The notes under the pieces were generated by a model. That model saw only the letters and a list, made by a program, of their open reading frames with translations. It made no database searches and was not told where the DNA came from. A program made the position numbers and the translations under genes. DNA of 64,000 bases from Tetrahymena thermophila SB210 (taxonomy: Eukaryota; Ciliophora; Oligohymenophorea; Hymenostomatida; Tetrahymenidae), in assembly GCF_000189635.1 (NCBI RefSeq), contig NW_002476457.1, forward strand, positions 248,001 to 312,000. Reading direction: 5' to 3'. Each line of letters begins with the position of its first letter. The stretch's first letter is position 1. This document shows, in pieces, positions 1 to 13,996 of the stretch.

Positions 1-2
1 TT

Positions 3-1034
3 CAAATCATTAAACAGTACATTGAAGTTTTGATAAGACTTAATTTTCACTAGCTTAAAATTAAGAAATGTTTGAAATTCATAAAATTTATCTTATAAAG
101 ATAATCATGCTTTTTTATTTACATTAAAAAATATATAAAAAACACAACTCCATCTCTATATTTATTGATCTATTAGGCTAACCATAATCCTTTTAATAAA
201 TTTAATCATTTCTAACTACTTAGACTTCATATCCATAATTATATTGAAAGAAAAAAGAAAGATGCTAATACTCCTTTCTTTAGAAATATTTAAGATTATG
301 ATTGTAAAATTTCAAAGGAAGATGTTAGTAGCTATGCAAATAATGGAAAACAAACATAATAGAGGTAATTTAAAATAAAATAATTTTAGTCATTGTAATA
401 TTATTTTAATAATTAGCCCTTCTCTAAGAAGAATCCTTTTGTCATAACGATTTTAGAATATCAATATTTCTGAAACAAACTCTTTTATTTAGCCTGAATA
501 ATCACAAGATAGTAGTTAAAGTCGTAAAAAAAATAAGAGCAAAACATTTAATGGCAGTAATCTCATAAATTTTGATAACAATTTTCATAAATTGAAGAAG
601 AAAAAAAGTAATTTAGCAGTAAAATTCTATTAAGATGCAACTTCAAACCATTTAGGGGATACTGTTAATTCTTTAGAAATTAGTTTACCATAAAATAAAT
701 TATTTTAACAAAACTATGAATTTATTACAAAAAGTAAACATTTGCAAAAATATATTAATTCATCATATTTAAATTAAATTTAAAAAAAGGTAATACTAAA
801 AATATTACAAATGATATGGATTCATCTAAATTGAAACCTAATTTAATTGACTTCTCTAAATAAAGTTATCAATTAAGCATAGAAAGTCCTAATAATAAAA
901 CAGATTCTGATTCTCATTAAGATAAAGTACTTTTAACTTTTAAAGTAAATTAATTTGTTATACCAGTATATTTATAATTTTCCTTCATAATTTAGGAAAA
1001 CGAACTAACCAACCTAGTAAAAGAAAATTTATGA
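3..1034 (+). CDS. Unrecognised protein, 5' end outside window
   Basis: I do not recognise this protein. With TAA/TAG read as Gln, a frame is open from the left edge and continues through two typical short introns (365-416 and 734-789), giving exons 3-364, 417-733 and 790-1034 whose total is divisible by three. The first ~80 codons are hydrophobic and basic; the rest is polar, rich in Asn, Ser, Gln and Lys, as in the tail of a membrane or signalling protein. No start codon is assigned because the frame runs off the window. The 3' end is uncertain: a possible 30-base intron near 968-997 keeps the frame, and another open frame continues to about 1110. The gene converges on the palmitoyltransferase gene. 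The middle exon is convincing by composition; the far-left part is weaker. Confidence 0.5.
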
Positions 1035-1496
1035 TTAAAAATGGAAGTTTAAACTCACGTTCTCAAACTAATTTTTAATTTAAATAAATATATTTCTAAT
1101 AATATTTTGATTGTATACTTTTTTATGTTTTATTTTTGTTGTTATTAAATTAATAAAATATAAATAAAGCACCTTACTCATATATAAAAATGGAAATATA
1201 CTAACAAATCAGATAGTTTTAATAGAATATTTTCTTTTATAAGAAATGTTTGAAGGAAAATAAATATAAGTTAAATTTACTTTTATATTAATTATTTTTA
1301 TATAAATATATGTGATTGATTATTGAATCCTTTTTTCTTTTAATTATTTTCAATGATTGAAGTAGAATAAATTTTATTTTAATCTACATTTGATTACTTA
1401 AAAAGCATTTGACTCTTTATAAAGTATTCGATGCTAAATCTTATACTAAATATATACGTTATTTAAAGTTTAGCAAAAAAACTTTTTTATGTTTAA
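1035..1496. other. Convergent intergenic region
   Basis: AT-rich spacer between two convergent genes. It holds only their 3' flanks, possibly the last codons of the left gene; I see no RNA gene or repeat. Confidence 0.5.
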
Positions 1497-4400
1497 TCAA
1501 ACTTCTAACTGCTTTTTACTAAGTTATCTGCTATGATAGCCTTAATTTTCTTATTATTGCATTTATTATTATTTGATATTTGTAAGAGATTTATGATTAT
1601 CTTAGTCTTTAAGACAGTTTTAATTATAGTGGCTTTTATTCTGCATTTAGATATGAGCGCTCTCGTTTTCGTTTGAGTTATCTTTATCGAATTAAATTAA
1701 ATTATTATCAATTACATTAACTGTTTGTATGTTATCAGGGCTTTATTGCAAAGAAACATTCTTGTTATTGATCATTTTATTTCTTTCATCTAGTATATCA
1801 TTATTATATAAAGCTGTCATTTATATTCCTTCATTTACAGCTTTTAATTTGTTAGTTTTTGCATCAGTAAATGATTTCAAGTGCTATTAAGAGCTAGTAA
1901 AAATACTATTCTCAGGAGTGTGATTAGTTTTGTTATTTGTTACACTCTATGTAAAATTTATATTATTAGCATTCTTGGAGTTCAAAACAAAATTATTTTG
2001 TTCACCAGCTTTCAAACGCTGTTAACTATTTTCTTATGATTCATCTTCTTTCTTATTTGAATTTTAGTCATTGTTAAGAAGAATACCTCTAGCATTCAAA
2101 ATTGTATTAAATTAAAATTATTGACTGGGCTGATATAGCTAAGGTTAAGTATTAAGACTTGATTATCCATTATTCTAACTATTATTTAAATTATTTTAAC
2201 TCTTTTTCTAAGAATTAGAACGTGAGCTATTCCTCATTTCTTTTTAAGAAAAAAATTTATTTTAATATTATTTACAAATTCATACTATATTTAAAACATA
2301 AATATTAGTAAATAAAACATATCTTACTGATTTCAGTGTTTTCGCAATTTGTAGTAGAGTGTTTGTATTCATCTCTTTGTTTTTTTATTCCTAAATTTTT
2401 TTAAATATCAATAATGCTACGTTCTTATTCCTGATCATCATACTACTATCATAGTATATAAAAATGTTTATAAGTTATTTTATTTTAATCATTTTGAATA
2501 AATAAATAAATCATTAAATCAGTTAAATATTACATCATATTTATGATTATAGTAGACCTGGTTTTTTAGCTTAACCATACTAGGGACATATACCCTGCAT
2601 ACAACATTCAGCAAATTAATAAGCTTTGAACGTCTATTTAAAAATTATTAATAATAGAAACAAAATCAATTATATTAATTAAGTAATAGATATAAAATAT
2701 CTCTCAAAGAAAATGCTCTAAATAAAATAGAAGAATTAGTTAAATAAAATTAAATTAGAAGAAAATGTTTGAAATAATGAAAGATAAAAGTTAAAACAAT
2801 TTTTTTAATTACCTAGTAAAAGGATTTTAGCTTTAAATTTTCCAGATTTTTCTGATGTATTCATGAGTAGTGAAATTTGTAAAAACCAAAAGATTATGGA
2901 AAGTGAATAGTCCAACAATGAAAATTGAAAACTTTTTGAAATAGTATATATAAATAGATATTTTGAAGAAGCTTGGTAGATTAAATTACTAAGAAAGTAT
3001 AGATGATTAATACAAGAGAGACTGGATATTCCTTGGCTGCTTTGCTAAAATTTTCGACCTTTTTATTATTTATTTGGTATTTTTATAAATCAAAGTAATC
3101 TATAAAAAGTATTACTTCTGAATCTCTTAGAACTAAAAGCTAAATATTCTATATTACAACTGTAAAGCAAAGAGCACTTAGGTTTAAAAGGTACAAATAG
3201 AAATACCTATTTAAATTAAATTGATATTATTAATATAATTATACTTTTAGTATATTATACCTATAATTTCTTTTTCCAACACAAGTTCCTAACCAGGGAC
3301 AGTGGTGATCAAATCTTTCAACACAATTGTCACATAATGGACAATGGGATGTTCTTGGAGGTCTCCAAATAGCACCTATAAAAATTAATAATTTAAAGTA
3401 TTTAGCTTAGCTAGTATTTATTTGATTATCTAATTAAAAGTTAGATACAAAATAATCTATATAATATTTTTGATTTAACTAATTTAATTTTGAATGATTT
3501 TTTTTAAATTTAATAATCAGTGATAGTTTTTTAGTGTCAATAGCTAACAATTTTTACATATTTATTTACAAAAACTTAAATGAAATAATTTTACAAGTAG
3601 TGCAAAATTTAAGTTTCAAAAAGTGAGTCTTATTAGGCATTAAGCTGAGGAGATATTTATATTAATAATCACCCGTTTTCATTATAGGTTTTATAGGTAT
3701 ATCTAAGCATTCTTTATCAACTTCATGTTTACATGTCTATATAATTTTGATAAAAAAGAGTAAAACAATAACATTTAGTCTTAAATTTTAGAATAATTTA
3801 ATTCAGCCATTAATATCGTTTTTTCAAAAGCTTGTTTTTAATAAAAATGCTATTTACTATTCTTGGAATGATTCCTGGGTCGGTGAGATTCACGCAAAAC
3901 ATAAATATGTTACTAAAAAAATGAAAAAAGCACAAAAAGAATATGCCAGCATCTAAACCTTAGCTATGAAGATACTATATTATTTAAAATAGAAATCATT
4001 TATTTTAATATATAAACTTTGAAGAGTTTTTTGCAAGTAAAGCTATATTAATTGCTCTAAAACCTTTTAAAAGATTAAAAATCAATTAAGTAGGCATTAT
4101 TGAATTTATTATCGAGGTAAATAATCCAAAAATAATTTACAGGCACTGAAAAAATATAGTTTAACACCATTGGCAAATTGGTCAAGAAGAAGGAAGCCCA
4201 AAATTTTTTATTTTCAGATCTAATTTTAATAATAAAAATAATATAAAATGAAATAAAGCATTTAATTTAAATTCTATTTGAAAAAAAGAAAGTTAATGCA
4301 TATTGTAAATTTTAAAAGCTTGATTGAATGATTTACCCTGAAAATATTGCTCCTTTCATAAAAACTTTATTGCTTGTCTGCCAAAACATATAGAATCTTT

Positions 4401-4503
4401 ATATTGTCTATTCAAACTAATTAGGTTCATCATTATGCTTTTTTTCATCATTTGCTTTTTAATCAAATTTAATCTAAATATCTTAATTTCTTATTCCTTC
4501 CAT
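1497..4503 (-). CDS. DHHC-type protein S-acyltransferase (palmitoyltransferase)
   Basis: Membrane enzyme that transfers palmitate from acyl-CoA to cysteines of target proteins. Ten exons can be read on the minus strand: 4503-4337, 4219-4064, 3963-3858, 3736-3595, 3375-3261, 3206-3116, 3036-2813, 2633-2534, 2390-2328 and 2207-1497. They sum to 1875 bases, or 624 residues. In order: a start region with FWQTSNKVF, two hydrophobic segments, the DPGIIPR motif, the cysteine-rich domain ([21 protein letters not shown], then [11 protein letters not shown] with the catalytic DHHC near residue 212), two more membrane segments and the [10 protein letters not shown] motif that follows the fourth membrane span in this family. 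The last ~230 residues are a low-complexity Gln/Asn/Ser tail. The start is the first in-frame ATG giving the conserved N-terminal pattern. Substrates cannot be read from sequence. Individual splice sites are inferred. Confidence 0.93.
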
Positions 4504-5740
4504 TTTATTTGCTTTTTATTCTTTTCAATCAAAATCGATTATTAACCTTTCGTATTTATTTGATTAAAAAAAAAATCTCTTTTTTGATTTTCTTTTAAAT
4601 TTGCTTTAAAATTAATTAAATTATTATTTCAATTATAAGCTCTCCTTTCACTTATCAACGATTATGGTTTTCACAAGCAATCAATCTTGCGTAGATCGTT
4701 CTATCTTTATAAACAAACAATAATCAGCCTCTATAACACTCATTTTTAATCTTTTCTTTTTCATGCTTATCTATCTAATAATCATTACATTCATTGTAGT
4801 TTAAATTATAATTTTTGCTTTCTCAATCAATTTTTCCATAGTTTTTTTATTAATGGATTATATCTAGTGCATTTTTGACAAATTTTTATCAGTATTTTTT
4901 CTAAAAAAATCATAAAAAAATTTTAAGTTTTTTTTTTCTTCCTTTGCTTAGAGAAAAAATAATCTAGATTTCTACAGAACAAATAAATTAAATTTATATT
5001 TATCTATTACAGGATTTATAAATATTTTAATGTAAATGTAAAAATAATTCACTGATCTCTTATTTAATAACTATTCAAAAATTAGATCCAGCGATATTTT
5101 ATTTTTTATTAAATAAATATATCTAAAAAATCAATAATTAGAATTTAAATTCTTTCAGTTTCTAAACAAGTTATGTTAAAGCACCTATTTATAACAACAA
5201 TTAGACTTAAAACAATACTTTATTTCTATAATAAAAATTGTTTGGCTGAGTTAATTTTGTTTAAAAAGATAATAAAATTTAGCAAAAAAAAAATGATGTG
5301 AAAATTGTTTTATAAATTAGTTTAGAATTAATTCATTCTAATGAAATTTTAATATTAAAATTAAACAAATTTTTATAATTTATTTTAAGATTTTTTTATT
5401 GCATTTTATAGAACATAAACATAAAACTCGAAAATTGTGTGTAATTTTGAAAAAAAATGTATTGATTTAAAAATAATTTTATATTTATTTATATATATTT
5501 TGTAAAATAAAATTTATTTGTTCTTATATTTTTATAAAAAGCTAATTTAAATGATTTTGTAAAAAAGAAAAAATTGAAAATATTTATTTTAGTTATTATA
5601 TTCAAAATTGATATTTGTTATTATTTATTTATTGTTTTGAATTTTAATTATTGATGACTTAATAATTTTGCTACTTTGTTATCATTTATTGATTTGCCTT
5701 TAAAATTATTAAAATAATTTTATTTTATTTTTGTTTAAAC
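4504..5740. other. Intergenic region
   Basis: Region between two minus-strand genes: 5' flank of the palmitoyltransferase and 3' flank of the histidine kinase. It is very AT-rich with homopolymer runs. I found no open frame with coding character, RNA gene or repeat. Confidence 0.5.
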
Positions 5741-8700
5741 TCATTGATTATTATCTTTTGACATTAATTAGTTCAAGTATTCTATTAATATGCTTGTTTG
5801 GACTGGCTTTTAGATATAGTAGTCAGCTCCTGCACTTAAAAATTGATTTTTATCTCTTTCACCACCTCCAGTAACACCAATTATATGGTGTTTTTGTAAA
5901 TATTATTTATTTTATTCATATTATCTAATTCTTTGAATAAAATCATATCCACTCATCACTGGCATGCTGCCATCAACAAATACTATTTTGTAATATGATT
6001 CAGGTTTTTTTTCTATCAAATCTAATGCTTCTTGACCATTTGTTGCATAATCAAATTAAAAATGATAGTTTTGAGATATATTTTTAAGTAACTAGGAAAA
6101 AATTACAAAGTGAACATACTCATCATCAATAATCAAAGCATTTGTAGTATTTGATTGTTAATTTTACAGAGATATTTTTTAAGATTGATATATTGAATCG
6201 TTAAACTCCTCACTTACTTCTCCCAAAACTGGAACAATGTAATTTTGATATTATTAAGTACTTTTAATGATAGATTGGCTAAATTACTATGTAATAATAT
6301 TATTTAACTTTTACTATGAATTTTAAATATTAAAATTATTTTAGTTAATTGCGTTTGAGAAGTTTTAAATTTAGTTATTTCTATTTGTATTGCTAAGGTT
6401 TAGTGTGGCTGATTTAATGTTGCTTCTTTAAGGAGTAATTTGGGTATTTTGATTTGAATTAATAAAATTTTTCTTTGAATTTATTGGAGTTTAGCTTGTA
6501 TAAAATTTGCTTAAGTGATTTAAAGGAGTGAAAGCTGAATAGGAATTGATATTTGTAAAATTGTTATTAGATGGAGAATTATTATTGTAGAACTCACTAT
6601 TAGTTGGAGAATTGTTGTATTAGTTATGTTTTTCATTAATCTAATTGTTTGATGATTTTGGGGAATAATTCTATTCAGCTTAATATGATTATTATCTCAT
6701 AATTTTTTACCTAGCTTTATTCTCAAATGTTGGTTTTTTATGTATAATTTCAATATTGTTGTTTTGTAATTTTTGAAATTAAGCATCATATCCATTATTA
6801 TCTGAACTTTGAAGGGTCTAAATAGCATAAACTGTATCTTAATTTTTATGGCTTGATTCGTGGTTTAGTAAGTTATCCTACTAATTTTGCTCACCTTAAA
6901 TGTTATTTGTAATTATTTAAATAGATGGTATATGATTTTAGCTTGGGTTATTAGTTGATATTAAACCTGTATTTTACGAGGAGTTAACTTGAGTAGAAAG
7001 ACAATCGTGATTATTATTAGTAACATGCAAAAAATTAAAATTACTTATTCTGGGAGCTAACTTATTATTGCCATTGGTGTGGTTATTATTATCAATATTT
7101 AAAAGAGTTTAATTTTCTATTTATTCTTGCTTTAAGCTGTTACTCTACTTTCCTGAAGAATGTATGTGGGCTTCTGAATGATTATTAATCCCAAAATCTC
7201 CTTATGATGGAAGTGAAAGCTAAGTGAATAAATTAGTTGAGGAAATTGGTTGCTTAGTTTTAACAAGTTAAACAACTGGCTCCTATTCTTAATAATCCTT
7301 TATAACACAGCTAGAGTCTTGCTTATCATTAATTTTTATTTGATTTATTCTTTTATGAGGTGTATTTACTTCTTTTTATGGCTTTTTATAGTCTAAATCT
7401 AAACCTACAGGATCTTCTTCTTTATTAGCCACTTTGAAGACTGTCGCTTTGCTGATCTTAGGAGAGTCATTTTTCCAATTTATCATAGGGCATTTTTAAC
7501 TTCGTTCTGTATTATGCTCAATTAATAGAGCTTCACAAGATTATTTTTAAGGAGAAGAATAAATGGTCATCTTCTTATCTCTCATATTGAAAAGGATAGT
7601 ATTTTTCATTTCATTTTCTGATAAAGTTGTATTCTTTCTAATTATTTAATTTAAAATCATATTAATGTAAAATATTATAATCAATTACCTTTTAGGACAC
7701 GGTTAAGGTTTATCATTTATATTTCTGTAAAAGTCAAAGCAAATTTTAGAGCCAATATTTTGTTAAGTCTTTAATCCTATTCTCTATTAAGAAGGTCCTA
7801 ATTGTCTGACTAAAGTCTTACAGATAATTAGACCCAAGCCTACACCTATGGAAAAAAAATAATATCAATTATTTGTATGAAGTGAAATAAATGTGAAGCT
7901 CATATTTAAATTTCATAAACTTCATAAATAAATAAATAAAACTAATAATAAATTGACTATTTTGCTTTTAAAGGATGAAAAATATAAGTAATATTCTTAT
8001 ACCTTGAGTTTTAAGGCCTTCTGTATGATTAAAAGTCTGAAAAGGTTTAAATATTTAATCAACATATTACTAAGGAATTCCTACTCCAGTATCTGTAATT
8101 GAAATGTGTATGACATTTCTGTCGTTTGGGTTTGATTTAAATTTTATATGAATCGACCCTTTTACAGTGAATTTCAAACTGTTTGCAATCAAGTTATTGA
8201 ATATCTAAACAAGTCTGCTAGGATCAGAAACAATATCTAACTCTTAAAGAAACGGATCAATAGTATATTTAAGTTCTATATTTCTTGATTAGGCATGGAG
8301 TTTGAATAGTTAGAAAATTTACTTGATTAAATCTGAAAGTCTGAATATTTCTATGTTTAACCTCAAACTTCCTTTGTTTAGTGCTGAGTAATCTAAAATA
8401 TCTTTGATTATATTCATCATTTATTTTACACTTACGCTCACTAATTCTAATTATTCAGAGATATTTGTATTATCTTATCTTAATTTCATGCTCTCCACAG
8501 AGCAGATTATATTATTTAGAGGTGTTTTTAAATCGTGAGTAGCTATAGCCAGAATTTAATCCTTATATTAGTATTGCTACTTGTTTTATTCATTTACTAC
8601 TTTCTCTGTTATATCATTTAAAATTATCATAAAGGATTTGTCCTAATCATCCCATTCACACTCAATAATTTTTGCTTCAAAATACTTTTCCTTATAGCTT

Positions 8701-10604
8701 AGCTAATTATATGTTTTAAGGACTTGGTTTTTAAAGAAATTATGACTCTTTCTCTAAGTTTTAATAAAAAAAGAAATTAAATAAAATAAAATTCAATGAT
8801 ATTTCTTAATAAATGCGATATTAATTTTTTGTTAATTGAAACACAAATAAAAATTTTAATTCAGTAAATTTTAAGTATTTTTATGCTGATCTATCTACTT
8901 GTTAATTTTAATTTAATTAATTTGAAGTAACTAAGAAATTCAAGCTTACATTACATCTACCATCGCAAAAAATCAAATTTACAAATAAAATTTTACCTCA
9001 AACTCACTAGCCAAGCTATTAATTAAATCCACTAAATTTTTGTAGAGCGAAATATTTTAATTATCCTTAATTTCTTCCATCAATGTCTGTAATTCATTTT
9101 AATAAAATTGAGGTGGATTTTGAGTAATGTTAAAAGTATTGTAAAATTGTTTATTAGCATCTTTGAATTGAAAGAAAGAGCTATGATCAATCTGCATTCC
9201 ATTTTCATTAGTGAAGTGATTTTGGAAGTAAGGATTGAATTTAAATTGATCATTTTCTTTATTTAGCTAATCTATTTCAATATTAACTTTTTCTTCTTTT
9301 TGAATAATATTTTCTTCATCTTTTGTTGGCATAGCAAATACGCTATTACTATTTGCCTATATTTTATTGCGGTCTGTTATCAATTACGAATTCTCTTTAC
9401 CACTAACCATATCAGCTTTTTTACATTCTTCTGATAGCTTTTACTTTTACTTTTCTTCAGGTTCAATTTAAAGCTGATTAATTTGATTATTTTACATGTG
9501 CAGTTGGATATTTTCTCTACTTGAAGTTTTATTATGATTTACTTAAGGGGTTTCTTCAATTTAATTTTATGTTACATTTATTAATTTAATATCATTCATT
9601 TCTAGCAATTGACCATGAGTTGTTATATTTTTTTATCTGTTGGAAGGCTACTAATTGTTTTGTATAGATGCTTATATCAAATTATATTGATTTTCATCTT
9701 GCATTTATGGAAATGGTTGTGTTAAATTTTCTTTTTCTTTTGGATTTTCTCTAGATGCTTACATATGATCTAGCTTATTATTTATCATATCTCCTTATTT
9801 ATAGTGCCTTTCATATTCTTAAGCATTTTAATTAATTGTTTATTAGTCATTTATTTACTTAGGTATACCTAGGATAATAATAGGTGTGGGTATTGTATTT
9901 TTCCAAATATCTTTCCACTCAGAAAGTAAATTATTTTGCCAATAATTGATAAAAAATTTCTACCTCCTATTTTTTTCTGTGAGATAGATAATAATAGTGT
10001 AAATGATTAAAAGGATTAGCATTTAAGTATAAAACTAAGGGATAGAAAAGATTCCAGACTTAGACTAATCGCATAAAGATATGATCCATTAGATAATAGC
10101 CTTTTCGTACCAAGTAAATATGTAAGATTGTATGAGCATCATTACTATTATCAAAGAAATACCAGTGTTAGTACAAATAATAGGATATACAAAAGAAGAA
10201 GGTCCTTAGGCTCTAGGAGAAGGTACATCTTCATTGATCATTGGTATGATATCGAATATAAAATACAGAAAAAAATGCAAGATTTACAAATAAATAAATT
10301 ATCTTTTGACTTAATAAGAGTGGATAAACTTGAATATAAAAGAGATGTTTATTAGAGTAAAAACAATCTAAGCAATCAGATTCAGGTATGAAGTTTTCTA
10401 ACTTATATCAAGAAAATGAATATAAATTAAAACTAATATGAGCAACGATACGCTGACGATGCATTCTGTGTAAACAGGCCATTTAGATCTCTGAATGCTA
10501 TCATACAATTACTAAATTTGAGTATCTTCGAAAGACAATGTTAAGGGAGATATATGAATATGTTTCAATATTTCTTCATCATTCTTGTCCATAATATTGC
10601 TCAT
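5741..10604 (-). CDS. Membrane-bound hybrid histidine kinase with response-regulator receiver
   Basis: Two-component phosphorelay sensor: autophosphorylates a histidine and passes the phosphate to its own receiver aspartate. Exons 10604-8997, 8753-8003, 7845-7689 and 7637-5741 total 4413 bases, 1470 residues. The first ~240 residues contain five or six hydrophobic segments, so the N-terminus is a multi-span membrane sensor. A Gln/Asn-rich linker and a PAS-like piece ending LNDITEKVV come next. The kinase core has the H-box ATHDLKTPLNN (His near residue 606), N-box NNLIANSLKFT, G1 box DTGVGIP and G2 box GVGLGL. A ~450-residue disordered linker leads to the receiver domain, with the DD acidic pair, phospho-acceptor Asp in VDGSMPVMSG (near 1395) and the conserved Lys in QKPV. 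No separate Hpt gene is nearby. The signal sensed is unknown. Confidence 0.95.
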
Positions 10605-12150
10605 TAAAAAAAATATAGGTGATATGGTTGTCAGACTTATCGAAGTTTGGTGAGTCAGACTAAAAATACGTTTATTATATTACCTATTTGAAAAAAACTG
10701 CTACTTTTAAACAAAATAAGATAATACTACTGCTACTTTATTTTCTGTTAATTAATGTTAATTAAAATTGTAGATGTGTTTTTGGAGCTGACTCACTTTA
10801 GATTATTATAATATTTACTTAGCAATCAGTTCCCCACATTATTTTTTATTAAGAGATTTCTATCCACTTGATTATATTGTTATCTTTTCTTTTCTGAGTG
10901 AACATTTTCACAATCTTCTAAATAACTTTATGATAAACTGCTTTTTGTATTCTAAAAAATCTGCTTTCACTCAATTACTTTTCTTTTTAATAATACAATT
11001 TTTTTTATTTCATCTTTCGTTCTCTTTTTAACTATTCTTTCTTTTTTTTAAAACTTTATTAAACCTTATTTGTTTATTATTATTTAAGATAACTCATGTT
11101 AAATACTATAAATCCTCTTAGTTTATTGCTTGAATATTGCTTTTTTTCTTTCTTTATTTTTATTAAAATCTCTCATCTAATTTTTTTTTTCTTTTTAGCT
11201 ACTGCTAATATTCTTTAAGTAATCAATTTTCTTGCTATAATTTTAAATCCTCCTTTACCTTACTTTAAAAATAATTAAATAAACGTGCTAGATATCACAT
11301 ACAATAATTAAATATCAAAATATCTGAATTAGACTTTTACTAAAATGAAATGAAGTTTCAAAAAATGTAAATTAAATCCTTACTTTCATTAAATTCATAT
11401 CTGTTTTATGCATTTATTCAAAATTTAATTTTAATGATATCAAGCAATCAATCCACCTAAATTAAAGTAAAAAATACTCTATTATTTTTAAGTAAATATA
11501 AATTAAAGAATTTGATTTAACTTGAGTTTTATTTGATTTTGCTTTTTATAAAAGAAAGATATGTAATAAAGGCAGCTTATTTCGTTTTAATTACAATGAA
11601 CAATTTTCAATAAAGAAGCTATTTTTTTCGAATACTTAAGCAATCATTTTTATAAATATTAAATATATGTTTGTCTATTTAACAAATTATAACAATAGAA
11701 AGCGATTGAGTTTAGTTTAAAATTTAAAAATAAAAGATTTTTTTGAAAGTCTACTCTAATAATTTAAGATTTGATTTTATATAAATTTTATATTTTTTAA
11801 AATTATTGTGAATAAAATAGAATTTTAGGTATTTTAAACTGGAATCTCAGTCATGTTTATTAGTATTATTTTATTTTTGATAAGAAAATACGAAAATGCT
11901 TTAAAAATTTTATATAAACTTAAATATTTTTCATTAATTTCTGGATTATATTTTGCACAAAATCTAAAATAGATACAGACCGTATTTATAAAGATGATTC
12001 AAGCTTTAAGTTCGATTTAAATAGATATATTTTGTTATTTTGTTGTAGATAAAAATAAATAAATTATATATATATTTGTTATAAGTATTATAAAAATCAA
12101 TAAAGTTATATAAATATTAAACTGAATAGTTTTTTAACTTTATAAATAAT
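10605..12150. other. Intergenic region
   Basis: AT-rich stretch between two minus-strand genes, presumably including the histidine kinase promoter. Strong pyrimidine bias on the plus strand around 10960-11260 resembles purine-rich 5' flanks of ciliate genes. No coding frame or RNA gene recognised. Confidence 0.45.
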
Positions 12151-12687
12151 TCAGCAATTCTTTTTATGATAGCATTTTGCCATAAAATTTTTTGTATTTT
12201 CCCACTTTTTGTTTTCTCTATCAAAAGATTTAGCAGATTCTATAAATTAAAATAAAAATTTTATTAGAATAGACTTTGATTACACAATTTCAAATACTAT
12301 AAAATTTCTTTGTGTACATCATTATTATTTGTTTTAATTGATCTAAACATTTTTTTTCTATATCAATAGCACCAGCTTAGACTTTGAATCCTATCAATCT
12401 AAAATTTGATTTCAAATTATAAATAACTAAAACAGAAAGTAAATTTCTTGTTCTTAATGAGAAAAAGATGATATAACTTTATATTTTTTTGTTTTGGGTA
12501 TATCCTTAATACCTAAATATAAAAAAACTATTTAATATGATTATTTCGTTTTAAAATTAATGATTGATTATAAACTCATAAAAAAAAAATAAAAAAAATG
12601 AATGTTATTTTATACTTTCTTTACTTTTAAGTTAAGTTTCCATCAATAAATATTACAAAAAAAGTGTATTTTTTAATAAAATTAGCT
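12151..12687 (-). CDS. Unrecognised spliced gene, 3' exons only
   Basis: I do not recognise the product. Three minus-strand exons fit one frame with proper GT/AG borders: 12687-12625, 12512-12298 and 12239-12151, ending in TGA. The joined frame contains LLSVLVIYNLKSNFRLIGF, then AGAIDIEKKC, and a basic C-terminus ending KCYHKKNC. The last 40 residues are rich in Lys and aromatic residues. Upstream exons probably lie between 12690 and the assembly gap at 13520, since short Gln-rich open segments occur near 12950-13040 and 13080-13180, but I could not join them reliably. The gene therefore may begin inside or beyond the gap, close to and divergent from the potassium channel gene. Coding status rests on frame continuity across two introns and on composition. 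Confidence 0.5.
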
Positions 12688-13519
12688 CTAAAAGAGAAAA
12701 TAAATAGTAAAATATAAATTTTATTAATTTATTTGAGGTTTTAAACTCTTTAAAAAATACTTAAATAATTACATAGATTTAAAATTAATAAATATTCACT
12801 AATACTTTAATGTTTTCAAGCTAAAATAATAATTTAAAATAAAAAACTAGTATCAATTCTAAATTATTTAATTTTTATATGTTATTCAAATAAACACTTA
12901 AATAATTAGATCCAATTTAGTGGTAAAAAATATAAAATTTGTTCAATTTTAGCTCAAAAATGTGAAATTAGCTCAATAATTTATGTTTTTTCACTTTATG
13001 AAGGGGATTATTATTAATAAATAGCACCTTAATTTTTTTTTAATTTTAATATTTAAAGGTTTTTAACTATAAGTTTTGGCTAATTTAGATTATGCGTTAA
13101 TATTTTAAAGAAAGCTCATTAACTATTAAGAATTTAATTTGGATATTGTAATGACGATGATATATATCATCAAGGTTATCTTATTTTATAATAATTAATT
13201 TAATTTCTAAAAAAATTTTAGAATAATATTTAATATCAAGATCTTTCTTTGTGTTTACTCATGATTAAACTCTTTAAAAAATTTCATTAACTAACTTAAA
13301 ATTTAAATAATATTAATAATTTAATTATTAATTAAATCCAAAATTTATACATCTTCAATCTTTGATCACCTAATCACTTTAAATTCTGTATTAAGTACAA
13401 ATTTTAAGATAATGGAATAAAAAATTAAAATTGTGCCTTATCAATTTTTAATAAGTGATTTGTGCAATTAAAAAACTAAATCTTACTTTTAATACTAATT
13501 ACTTGAGATCAAATTATAT
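12688..13519. other. Probable upstream exons of the minus-strand gene, unresolved
   Basis: AT-rich DNA with short minus-strand segments open in the ciliate code next to possible splice sites. They may be earlier exons of the gene ending at 12151. No boundary can be supported by eye. Confidence 0.3.
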
Positions 13520-13619
13520 NNNNNNNNNNNNNNNNNNNNNNNNNNNNNNNNNNNNNNNNNNNNNNNNNNNNNNNNNNNNNNNNNNNNNNNNNNNNNNNNN
13601 NNNNNNNNNNNNNNNNNNN
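13520..13619. other. Assembly gap (100 N)
   Basis: Exactly 100 undetermined bases, the conventional placeholder for a scaffold gap of unknown length. The neighbouring minus-strand gene may be interrupted by it. Confidence 0.99.
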
Positions 13620-13996
13620 AAATGTACTAAATCATTTATATAGAATTATATAAGCTAGAAGAAAAATTTATTAGTCTAACCAAATAGAGATTTTCTCAAG
13701 TATTATATATCAAAATAAAATAGTTAAAAATATACTTTTTTTTTTAATAAAAATAAAAAAATCTACAATAAAATTATGTCTCAAGTTTGAAAAGGTTTAA
13801 TAAAAATTGTAACAATACTCTTTATTTTAATTCAAGTACCATACAGCATTTTGCAAATTTAACTAAGAAAAAAAATATGATGAATAGTTAATTGATGAAT
13901 ATATTTTTTTATACTTATTATATTATAAGTTTGTTAAATTTAGTTAATTTTGTTTAAGTAAAAAAGCCAGTGACTGAAAGATAAGAATAAGAATAG
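13620..13996. other. Upstream region of the channel gene
   Basis: AT-rich 5' flank between the assembly gap and the start of the potassium channel gene. No coding frame seen; presumably promoter and leader. Confidence 0.45.

Noticed and set aside
1004..1018. CTAACCAACCTAGTA resembling the ciliate chromosome breakage sequence
   Set aside because: From memory only about 10 of the 15 positions agree and the outer bases differ, so it is not a credible breakage site. No telomeric repeats lie nearby.
10128..10355. 75-residue plus-strand open frame
   Set aside because: It is antisense to the membrane region of the histidine kinase, whose minus-strand frame is continuous and has clear hydrophobic helices.
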